From: Clostridia bacterium
Lineage (GTDB): Bacteria; Bacillota_A; Clostridia; Oscillospirales; Acutalibacteraceae
Length of the DNA: 8,143 bases
NCBI GenBank assembly: GCA_017435305.1
Contig: JAFSFH010000021.1
Coordinates: 1 to 8,143, forward strand
Direction of reading: 5' to 3'
Part shown: positions 1 to 5,554 of the stretch, one piece after another
How the letters are laid out: every line of letters starts with the position of its first letter
How positions within the stretch are numbered: position 1 is the stretch's first letter
The notes under the pieces: generated by a model
Seen by the model: the letters and a program-made list of their open reading frames with translations, nothing else
What the model was told of the DNA's origin: nothing
The model's database searches: none
Made by a program: the position numbers and the translations under genes

Positions 1-167
1 GCTGTCCGAGCGAATGCGAGGACTGGGGGATTCTTATAAAAAGAACATAAATTTTGACAATCCCTCCGTCATTTGCTTCGCAAATGCCACCTCCCTTTAC
101 ACAAGGGAGGCTCCCTCTCCGTCGCCTGTGGCGACACCTCTCCCAAAGGGAGAGGCAAGGAACGCTG
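1..167. repeat. Composite palindromic repeat, left end cut by the window
   Basis: Positions 1-33 look like the end of a forward repeat unit: a GTCC...GGAC hairpin remnant followed by ACTGGGGGATTC, the same ending that the inverted arm at 7600-7647 shows on its minus strand. After an AT-rich linker (34-57) come two units in reverse orientation. The first, about 58-110, carries CCTCCC/GGGAGG and GCATTTGCGAAGCAAATG-type hairpins when read on the minus strand. The second, about 111-167, carries CTCTCCC/GGGAGAG and TCGCC/GGCGA hairpins. The forward-linker-reverse layout matches the repeats at 1949-2091 and 7478-7647. The ORFs crossing it are low-complexity and have no usable start signals, so I see no gene here. 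Confidence 0.7.
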
Positions 168-181
168 AAAGCTATATGGAA

Positions 182-204
182 CCCCCGGCACAGCCGGGGG
201 TTTT
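182..204 (+). terminator. Intrinsic terminator-like hairpin (rightward)
   Basis: An 8-bp perfect GC stem (CCCCCGGC/GCCGGGGG) with a 3-nt ACA loop is followed on the plus strand by TTTT. The T-run is short but the stem is very strong. On the minus strand no U-tract follows, so it probably terminates a plus-strand gene lying left of the window. Confidence 0.6.
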
Positions 205-220
205 CGCTTACAATAACAAA

Positions 221-249
221 AGCCGTTGCCATCAGGCAACGGCTTTTTT
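221..249. terminator. Bidirectional intrinsic terminator
   Basis: A 10-bp perfect stem (AGCCGTTGCC/GGCAACGGCT) with an ATCA loop is followed by six T on the plus strand. On the minus strand it is followed by TTTT-G-TT. It starts only a few bases past the stop codon of the minus-strand gene ending at 253, so it is the natural terminator of that transcript. It also backs up the rightward hairpin at 182-204. Confidence 0.85.
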
Positions 250-252
250 ATG

Positions 253-1080
253 TTACTTATCAAACATTTTGATTTTAACGGTCTTGGTGCCCTTTTTGGT
301 GGAGTAGGTGACGGTCAGAGTGGTGCCCGACCGCTTGCAGGTCACCTTGGGGGAGCCACTGCTGGTGATGGCGGCATCCTTCAGCTCGTAGCCCTTGAAA
401 TACTCTTTTTCATCGAATACGTCGCTGACAAACAGGTGGAACTTATCGGTGCGATGGTCCACGAACGCCACGCGGTTGTCGGTGGCCGCCAGCACGTACT
501 TGTAGGTCTTGGACACCTTATGATTTTGGATGTCGCAGTACACCGCCCAGTGGGCGGCGGGGTTGGCGGAGGAGCGGTCGGCGATCTCCAGCACGTCCTG
601 GCTGATCTCGGTGCAGGTGGGCTTGGCGGGCAGTCTGGGGTTGACGTAGAGATGACCGCCGTTGCGTCCCACCACCGTGATGCCGTAGGTGCCGTCCGGA
701 TTTTTCTTGATAATATAGCTCTTGTCGGGGTTCAGGTCGTCGCCGGTGGGTTTGTCGGGCTGGGTCTCGGCGGTGGTACCCTTGGTGCCGCCGTTGCCGG
801 TGGTCTTATCCCCCATGGTGGTTGAGGAGGTGGGGGTGGACCCGACGCCGGTGGTGGAGCCGCCGGTGGTGCCGTGGCTGTGGCCGGCGTGGGGATCCGC
901 AGCAGTCGTGGTGGACGTGGAGGTGGCGTGGTCATGACCGGCGTGGGGATCCACGGTGGACTGGGTAGTGCCGTGGTCGTGACCGGCGTGGGGGTCGGGC
1001 TTGGTGACCCCCATAACGATGACGATCGCCAGCAGAATCACCACCGCGACACCGATGATATACGACTTCTTAATTCTCAT
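253..1080 (-). CDS. Membrane-anchored protein with three His-rich DPHAGH repeats, function unknown
   Basis: A 275-aa protein that I do not recognise. Residues 1-7 are basic (MRIKKSY), and 8-25 form one hydrophobic helix with no lipobox cysteine, so it is probably an uncleaved signal anchor with an extracellular C-terminus. Next come three near-identical repeats, DPHAGHDHG, DPHAGHDHA and DPHAGHSHG (residues 29-37, 44-52, 62-70), giving nine histidines in about 40 residues. A Thr/Ser/Gly-rich linker (about 71-117) leads to a C-terminal domain (about 118-275) with three cysteines (156, 182, 248), alternating beta-like hydrophobic patterns and a basic end. Clustered HxxHxH suggests binding of a divalent metal such as zinc, copper or nickel; this is inference. 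The start is supported by GGAGGA at 1087-1092, 6 nt from ATG. It lies 55 bp downstream of the PHP gene on the same strand and may share its transcript; no convincing promoter of its own is visible. Confidence 0.85.
   Translation of the reverse strand: MRIKKSYIIGVAVVILLAIVIVMGVTKPDPHAGHDHGTTQSTVDPHAGHDHATSTSTTTAADPHAGHSHGTTGGSTTGVGSTPTSSTTMGDKTTGNGGTKGTTAETQPDKPTGDDLNPDKSYIIKKNPDGTYGITVVGRNGGHLYVNPRLPAKPTCTEISQDVLEIADRSSANPAAHWAVYCDIQNHKVSKTYKYVLAATDNRVAFVDHRTDKFHLFVSDVFDEKEYFKGYELKDAAITSSGSPKVTCKRSGTTLTVTYSTKKGTKTVKIKMFDK
871..996 (-). repeat. In-frame coding repeats for DPHAGH(D/S)H
   Basis: Three 27-nt coding repeats (970-996, 925-951, 871-897) encode Asp-Pro-His-Ala-Gly-His-Asp/Ser-His-Gly/Ala. 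They are separated by Thr/Ser-rich spacers of 6 and 9 residues. The DNA is also similar between copies, with GCGTGGGGAT or GCGTGGGGGT recurring on the plus strand. This suggests expansion by local duplication followed by drift. Confidence 0.9.
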
Positions 1081-1135
1081 AAAAAATCCTCCGAAACTGT
1101 AATATTCCTACCGTTTTATACGTTTTGTATATTTT

Positions 1136-1819
1136 TTAAACGCCGGGGGCGCTCAGCTCATATTCACCGCTGTGCAGCACCTGTGCCAGCTCGGCCTCGC
1201 TGCGGATGCGGTGGGGCACCAGAATGCCGAAGTTCTCGCAATGCTTCATATAGTGACGGTCCGAGCCGGCGATGGCGGGCAGACCGTTCTGTGCCGCCCA
1301 TTGTACCGCCCGCAGGTTATCCAGCGGCGGGTTGCAGGCGTTATAGATCTCCACGGCGTCGAACAGGTCGGGGTCCAGCGCCTCCCACGGACGGGGGATG
1401 TAGTCCCGCACGCGGAATGGGTGTGCCTGGACGAAGAAGCCGCCCGCCTCGCGGACAAGGTGGCTGAGATAGGGCAGGTCGCAGTCCCGTATTTCGGGGT
1501 GGTCGTAGAGGAATTGGGGGGTCAGACCGTAGATGAGTGCCTCCCGACAGTCGCCGATGCCCTCCTCGATGCCGAACAGCACGTCAAAGTCCAGCTGGTC
1601 GCCCACCGCCTTGGCCCGCAGATAGCTCTGCTCATAGGCGGCGACAAAATCCGACCAGGGCTGGTTGCGGCGGATGCCGGTGTTGCCGTGGTAGAAGTGG
1701 TCGGTGAGCACCATGCCCGCATAACCGACCTCCTTCATCCCCCGTACCAGATCCTCCGGCTGAATGCCGCCGCAGGCGCTGCAGGGCAGGGTATGGCAGT
1801 GCATTTCGTACAGATACAT
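1136..1819 (-). CDS. PHP-domain metal-dependent phosphoesterase
   Basis: A 227-aa protein with the full set of PHP (polymerase and histidinol phosphatase) metal-site motifs: HCH at residues 7-9, TDH at 39-41, Glu85 in GIEEG, His133 in QAHPF, and SDRH at 186-189. Glu157 and Asn160 lie in EIYNA. These residues normally bind two or three metal ions and hydrolyse a phosphomonoester or phosphodiester in the cytoplasm. The length fits stand-alone PHP proteins of the TrpH/YciV-like or histidinol-phosphatase-like group. The substrate cannot be told from sequence, and no histidine-biosynthesis or polymerase genes are nearby. The start is certain: AAGGAGGT (1826-1833) stands 6 nt before ATG, and a strong promoter lies just upstream. 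It is the first gene of a leftward pair with the His-rich membrane protein. Confidence 0.93.
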   Translation of the reverse strand: MYLYEMHCHTLPCSACGGIQPEDLVRGMKEVGYAGMVLTDHFYHGNTGIRRNQPWSDFVAAYEQSYLRAKAVGDQLDFDVLFGIEEGIGDCREALIYGLTPQFLYDHPEIRDCDLPYLSHLVREAGGFFVQAHPFRVRDYIPRPWEALDPDLFDAVEIYNACNPPLDNLRAVQWAAQNGLPAIAGSDRHYMKHCENFGILVPHRIRSEAELAQVLHSGEYELSAPGV

Positions 1820-1856
1820 ACGGCGACCTCCTTTTTATAAATTCATAACAACCTTT

Positions 1857-1885
1857 ATTATGCCCATTTTCTCCCCGTTTGTCAA
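1857..1885 (-). promoter_or_regulatory. Sigma-A promoter for the PHP gene
   Basis: Read on the minus strand, a perfect -35 TTGACA (1880-1885) and a -10 CATAAT (1857-1862, five of six consensus bases) are separated by exactly 17 bp. It points at the PHP gene, with a leader of roughly 30 nt before the AAGGAGGT ribosome binding site. Confidence 0.85.
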
Positions 1886-1895
1886 CCCGAAACGG

Positions 1896-1924
1896 TTGCT
1901 TTCGGCAGGGAAACGTGGTAAAAT
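1896..1924 (+). promoter_or_regulatory. Probable sigma-A promoter for the HAD phosphatase gene
   Basis: TTGCTT (1896-1901) and TAAAAT (1919-1924, five of six matches to TATAAT) are separated by 17 bp. The -35 is weak, matching three of six bases. It is back-to-back with the PHP promoter. If used, the transcript would start near 1931 and carry a leader of about 190 nt containing the whole composite repeat at 1949-2091. Confidence 0.5.
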
Positions 1925-1948
1925 CAAACCAAGTGAGAATCGGTTTAA

Positions 1949-2091
1949 GCCTCCCTTGCCTAAAGGGAGGGGGACCGCCGATAGGCGGTGGAGGGATAAT
2001 CGCCCGTAGGGCGATATGCCGCAAAGCGGCATAGAATCCCCCAGTATTTTTGCCTGCGGCAAAAATCCAGCCCCCTTTAGGCAAGGGGGCC
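1949..2091. repeat. Composite palindromic repeat (MITE-like) in the HAD gene leader
   Basis: The forward unit (1949-1998) has two hairpins, CCTCCCTT-gccta-AAGGGAGG and ACCGCC-gata-GGCGGT, followed by GGAGGGAT. A middle section (1999-2031) has hairpins ATCGCCC/GGGCGAT and ATGCCGC/GCGGCAT. The reverse unit (2036-2091) has ATCCCCC, the hairpin ATTTTTGCC/GGCAAAAAT, and GCCCCCTT-taggc-AAGGGGGC. The outer 22-nt arms are inverted repeats of each other at about 18 positions, including exactly complementary loops (gccta and taggc). The design is the same as at 7478-7647. No coding capacity is credible. Confidence 0.85.
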
Positions 2092-2117
2092 TCATAACAT
2101 ATTTCAAGGAGAAAGCT

Positions 2118-2768
2118 ATGACAAAAGCAGTAATTTTCGATTTGGACGGCACTCTGCTCAATTCGCTGGGTGACCTGACCGCGGCGGTAAACCACGCCCT
2201 GTCCGCCTTCGGCTTCCCCACCCGCACCCAGTCGCAGGTGCGCTCCTACGTGGGGGACGGGGTGCGGCAGCTGATCGCCCGCGCCTGCCCCGCCGACACC
2301 GATGACGCCACCCGCGCGGCGGTGCTGGAGCGGTATCTGCCCTATTACGCCGCCCACAATGCGGATTTGACCCGCCCCTACGATGGGGTGGAGCAACTGC
2401 TGGTTGCGCTCCGCGCCGCGGGTTATCGCGTGGCGGTGGTGAGTAATAAGCACGATGCCGGCGCTCAGGCGCTGTGCCGCCGCTTTTTCGGAGATTATCT
2501 GGATTTGGTGGTGGGCGCGGACGGCACCCGCCCGCTGAAGCCCGCCCCCGACGGCATCTTGTACGCTCTGTCGCAACTGCAGGTTGCGCCCGCGGACGCC
2601 TGGTACGTGGGGGACTCGGTGCAGGACGTGCGCACCGCCCACGCGGCGGGGGTGAAATGCGCTGCCGTGACCTGGGGGTTTCAGGACGCCGACCGCCTGG
2701 CGGCGGAGAAACCCACGGCGATGGCCCGCACGGCGGCGGAACTAAAAGCCGCGATTTTGGGTGAATAA
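2118..2768 (+). CDS. HAD-superfamily phosphatase, phosphoglycolate-phosphatase-like (subfamily IA)
   Basis: A 216-aa cytoplasmic hydrolase. All four HAD motifs are present: FDLDGTL with nucleophile Asp8 and acid/base Asp10; VVSN with Ser109-Asn110; Lys141 in KPAPD; and GDSVQD with Asp166 and Asp170 for magnesium. The region between motifs I and II (about 15-90) is a helical C1 cap, as in Gph/PGP-type phosphatases that act on phosphoglycolate or other small phosphate esters. PpaX-like pyrophosphatase or a beta-phosphoglucomutase-like role cannot be excluded, so no symbol is given. ATG 2118 is chosen because AAGGAG (2106-2111) stands 6 nt upstream. The longer open frame from 2016 runs through the repeat and would put non-HAD sequence before the conserved MTKAVIFDLDGT start. 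The aconitase promoter begins 4 bp after its stop. Confidence 0.93.
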   Translation: MTKAVIFDLDGTLLNSLGDLTAAVNHALSAFGFPTRTQSQVRSYVGDGVRQLIARACPADTDDATRAAVLERYLPYYAAHNADLTRPYDGVEQLLVALRAAGYRVAVVSNKHDAGAQALCRRFFGDYLDLVVGADGTRPLKPAPDGILYALSQLQVAPADAWYVGDSVQDVRTAHAAGVKCAAVTWGFQDADRLAAEKPTAMARTAAELKAAILGE

Positions 2769-2771
2769 ACA

Positions 2772-2801
2772 TTGACACGCCCCCATTCTATAGGGTATAA
2801 T
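2772..2801 (+). promoter_or_regulatory. Consensus sigma-A promoter of the acn-icd-deoC operon
   Basis: Perfect -35 TTGACA (2772-2777) and perfect -10 TATAAT (2796-2801) are separated by 18 bp, directly after the HAD stop codon. Transcription should start near 2808, leaving a short AT-rich leader of about 40 nt. It has no obvious operator palindrome or riboswitch. The match predicts strong, perhaps constitutive, expression. Confidence 0.9.
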
Positions 2802-2846
2802 TTATAAATTAACAAACTTGGTCCTTTGGAAAGGAAGCGATACATA

Positions 2847-4775
2847 ATGGGACTGACAATTGCACAAAAAATTATCCGTGACCACCTGGTCAGCGGTGAG
2901 ATGATCCCCGGCACCGAGATTGCCCTGCGGATCGACCAGACCCTGACCCAGGATGCCACCGGCACCATGGCCTATCTGGAATTTGAGACCATGGGCATCC
3001 CCCGCGTGCGCACCGAGCGCAGCGTGGCGTACATTGACCATAACACCCTGCAGTCCGGCTTTGAGAATGCCGACGACCACCGCTATATCCAGTCGGTGTG
3101 TAAGAAGCATGGCGTGTATTTCTCCCGCCCCGGCAACGGCATCTGCCATCAGGTGCATCTGGAGCGGTTCGGTAAGCCCGGTAAGACCCTCATCGGCTCG
3201 GACAGCCACACCCCCACCGGCGGCGGCATCGGTATGCTGGCCATGGGCGCGGGCGGTCTGGACGTGGCCGTGGCTATGGGCGGCGGCGCGTATTATATCA
3301 CGATGCCGAAAATGTATAAGGTGGAATTGACCGGTAAACTGCGTCCCTTCGTCACCGCCAAGGACGTGAGCCTGGAGATTCTCCGTCAGCTGTCGGTTAA
3401 GGGCGGCGTGGGCGCCATCATCGAGTGGGGCGGCGAGGGTGTCAGCACCCTGTCCGTCCCCGAGCGTGCCACCATCACCAATATGGGCACCGAGCTGGGC
3501 GCCACCACCTCCATCTTCCCCTCTGACGAGATCACCCGCGAATTCCTCAAGGCGGAGGGGCGCGAGGAGGACTTTGTCCCGTTGGCTTCCGATCCCGACG
3601 CCGAGTACGACAAAATTTTGCACATCAACCTGTCCGAGCTGGAGCCGCTCATCGCCTGCCCCCACAGCCCCGACAACGTGGTCACCGTGGCGTCCCTCGC
3701 GGGCACCAAGGTGGATCAGGTGTGCATCGGCTCCTGCACCAACTCCTCTCTGCAGGATATGCTGAAGGTGGCGGCGCTGGTCAAGGGCTGCACCATTCAG
3801 CCCTCTGTCAGCCTGTCCATTTCCCCCGGCTCCAAGCAGGTGCTGAGTATGCTGGCGGACTGCGGCGCGCTGACCGACATCCTCGCCAGCGGCGCCCGCG
3901 TATTGGAGTGCGCCTGCGGCCCCTGCATCGGTATGGGCTTCAGCCCCAATTCCGGCGGCGTTTCCCTGCGCACCTTCAACCGCAACTTTGAGGGTCGCAG
4001 CGGCACCGCCGACGGTCAGGTGTATCTGTGCAGTCCCGAAACCGCCGTGGCGGCGGCGCTGACCGGCACCATCACCGACCCCCGTCTGCTGGGGGAGATG
4101 CCCGCCATTACGTTCCCCGAAAGTTTCCGCATCGACGACACCGCCGTGCTGGCCCCCGCCCCCGCGGAGGAGGCCGCCGAGGTGGAGGTCCTGCGCGGTC
4201 CCAATATTAAGGAATTCCCCCAGAGCCATCCCCAGCTGGACACCCTGTCCGCACCCCTGGTGCTGAAGGTGGGGGACAACATCACCACCGACCACATTAT
4301 GCCGGCGGGCGCGAAAATCCTGCCCTACCGCTCCAATATCCCTCACCTGTCCCGGTTCTGCTTCGGTGTGTGTGATACCACCTTCCCCGAGAGAGCGAAA
4401 AAAGCGGGGAAATCCATTGTGGTGGGCGGCAGCAACTACGGACAGGGCTCCTCCCGCGAGCACGCGGCGCTGGTGCCCCTGTACTTGGGCGTGCGCGCGG
4501 TGATTGCCAAGAGCTTCGCCCGCATCCACGCGGCCAACCTCATTAACGCCGGCATTATGCCGCTGACTTTTAAGAATCCCGACGATTACGACAAGTTGAG
4601 CCAGGATGACCTGCTGGAGATTACCGGCGTGTACGGCGGTATGGACTCCGGCGAGATGACCTTGGTGCATAAGACCACCGGCGATGAGATTATCCTGTGC
4701 GCCGACTTCACCGACCGACAGAAAGCCATTCTGAAAGCCGGCGGCCTGCTGGCGTATACCAGCCAAAGGGATTAA
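2847..4775 (+). CDS. acn: Aconitate hydratase (short Clostridium/Aquifex-type aconitase)
   Basis: A 642-aa [4Fe-4S] enzyme that isomerises citrate to isocitrate via cis-aconitate. Cluster ligands are Cys297 in CIGSCTNS and Cys357 and Cys360 in ACGPC. Substrate and catalytic motifs are Asp64-His65 in YIDHN, Asp119-Ser120-His121 in DSHTPTGGG, and Ser535-Ser536-Arg537 in GQGSSREHAAL of the C-terminal swivel domain. Domains 1-3 span about 1-410, a linker about 411-465, and the swivel domain about 466-642. The length fits the roughly 640-aa bacterial group rather than the roughly 900-aa AcnA/IRP or AcnB types. A 3-isopropylmalate dehydratase is less likely because both domains are in one chain. 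ATG 2847 follows AAAGGAAG (2830-2837); an in-frame TTG at 2826 would place the Shine-Dalgarno inside the gene. The last codons (Ser-Gln-Arg-Asp-stop) lie within the left inverted repeat of the 4761-5035 element. Confidence 0.96.
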   Translation: MGLTIAQKIIRDHLVSGEMIPGTEIALRIDQTLTQDATGTMAYLEFETMGIPRVRTERSVAYIDHNTLQSGFENADDHRYIQSVCKKHGVYFSRPGNGICHQVHLERFGKPGKTLIGSDSHTPTGGGIGMLAMGAGGLDVAVAMGGGAYYITMPKMYKVELTGKLRPFVTAKDVSLEILRQLSVKGGVGAIIEWGGEGVSTLSVPERATITNMGTELGATTSIFPSDEITREFLKAEGREEDFVPLASDPDAEYDKILHINLSELEPLIACPHSPDNVVTVASLAGTKVDQVCIGSCTNSSLQDMLKVAALVKGCTIQPSVSLSISPGSKQVLSMLADCGALTDILASGARVLECACGPCIGMGFSPNSGGVSLRTFNRNFEGRSGTADGQVYLCSPETAVAAALTGTITDPRLLGEMPAITFPESFRIDDTAVLAPAPAEEAAEVEVLRGPNIKEFPQSHPQLDTLSAPLVLKVGDNITTDHIMPAGAKILPYRSNIPHLSRFCFGVCDTTFPERAKKAGKSIVVGGSNYGQGSSREHAALVPLYLGVRAVIAKSFARIHAANLINAGIMPLTFKNPDDYDKLSQDDLLEITGVYGGMDSGEMTLVHKTTGDEIILCADFTDRQKAILKAGGLLAYTSQRD

Positions 4776-5035
4776 CCCCGAACCAGCCTGAAAGAGCGAT
4801 TTTTCGGCATCTTTCGGCTCATCGTCGCACATAGGCGTTAGCCTTATGCGCTCCTCTTCACCAAAATCTGCACAAAAAAGCGCGACTTTCAGGTCGTAGA
4901 ATTTTGTGACCAACGGATTTTTTGGTGAGCAAGGCAAAAACGCAACGAATACTGTATGTATTCGTGAGTATTTTAACGAAGCCTCAGCGGAAAATCCGTA
5001 TCACTAAATCTGATTCGGGTTTAACCCCTTTGGCT
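4761..5035. repeat. 275-bp structured element with 26-bp inverted ends, overlapping the acn 3' end
   Basis: The left end (4761-4786, starting AGCCAAAGGGATTAA) and right end (5010-5035, reverse complement starting AGCCAAAGGGGTTAA) are inverted repeats with 3 mismatches in 26. Inside are two nested hairpin systems. The first is TCACCAAAA (4858-4866) with TTTTGGTGA (4920-4928), enclosing CACAAAA/TTTTGTG (4871-4877/4902-4908) and CGAC/GTCG (4883-4886/4893-4896). The second is ACGGATTTT (4913-4921) with AAAATCCGT (4991-4999), enclosing the perfect hairpin ACGAATAC-tgtat-GTATTCGT (4945-4965). The two systems share 4920-4921 and so partly compete. There is no ORF, no terminator T-run and no clear target-site duplication. 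It may be a MITE-like insertion or an operon-internal structured RNA; I do not recognise the family. Confidence 0.75.
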
Positions 5036-5055
5036 GAGAGATGGGAGAATAACGA

Positions 5056-5553
5056 ATGAGACCGTTCTATCAAACCAGAACGTATTATTCCGATTACTCG
5101 ATTCAAGAACTGACCGATATTTTGCGTTTAGATTCCATCGGCAAGGGCGCATTGTTTGCTCATAAATTCGACAAAGAGAAGAACGGCCGCTTTATATTGA
5201 AACCTTTTGCAGACGGAGGTGGCGTTCGCAATTCTTTTGTTCCTGTGGTCGAAATCCAATTGCAGGAAGAAAATGGCAAAACAAAGGTAACGCTCACCTG
5301 CCGATTGCATCGCTTTTGTGAAATCTTCGCCTATATTTACTTCGGGGGGATACTGGCGATTGCAATAGGATTGTTGATTACGTATCGCGCGCAGTTAAAT
5401 GCGGTGAATTTTTTGCCTGTGATCATTATCGGTGCGTTTGCTACTGTTTTCTTCGGTGTCGGCACTTGCGCCACGTTTGCTTGGTATCGCAAAAAATTCA
5501 TTCAAGAATTGAAACTAACCCCCATAGACAAAAACTCTAAAGGAGAGAATTGA
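5056..5553 (+). CDS. Small membrane protein, two predicted helices, function unknown
   Basis: A 165-aa protein that I do not recognise. Residues 1-85 are soluble and beta-rich, with a charged, aromatic pattern (EIQLQEENGKTKVTLTCRL at about 66-84). Two hydrophobic helices follow at about 89-109 and 119-143, then a short basic tail (YRKKFIQELK onwards). With both ends on the same side it would be a hairpin membrane protein with cytoplasmic N- and C-terminal parts. The start at 5056 has GGGAGA (5043-5048) 7 nt upstream. Its base composition is clearly more AT-rich than its neighbours (one 60-bp sample is 43% G+C, against well over 60% in acn and icd), and codon use differs accordingly. Its stop lies 1 nt before icd and its last codons include the icd ribosome binding site, so the two are probably translationally coupled. 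Acquisition by transfer is possible. Confidence 0.8.
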   Translation: MRPFYQTRTYYSDYSIQELTDILRLDSIGKGALFAHKFDKEKNGRFILKPFADGGGVRNSFVPVVEIQLQEENGKTKVTLTCRLHRFCEIFAYIYFGGILAIAIGLLITYRAQLNAVNFLPVIIIGAFATVFFGVGTCATFAWYRKKFIQELKLTPIDKNSKGEN

Positions 5554-5554
5554 T

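Noticed and set aside
55..60. TTGACA as a promoter -35 at the left end
   Set aside because: It arises from the TTGTCA/TGACAA edge common to the repeat units (compare GGGATTGTC at 7478-7647), and no -10 element follows at 16-18 bp.
226..825. 199-aa plus-strand frame opposite the His-rich protein
   Set aside because: It begins in the terminator hairpin, is Gly/Val-rich shadow sequence and has no Shine-Dalgarno. The minus-strand gene has a clear start and membrane anchor.
2016..2117. N-terminal extension of the HAD phosphatase from 2016
   Set aside because: These 34 codons translate the palindromic repeat, and AAGGAG at 2106-2111 clearly marks ATG 2118.
2802..4937. Long 711-aa open frame antisense to aconitase
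   Set aside because: It is the codon-bias shadow of a GC-rich gene: no ribosome binding site, no recognisable domain, and the sense frame carries every aconitase motif.
4776..5055. tRNA or known riboswitch between acn and the membrane gene
   Set aside because: There is no cloverleaf, TTCGANNC arm or recognisable riboswitch core; the structure is simple nested inverted repeats.
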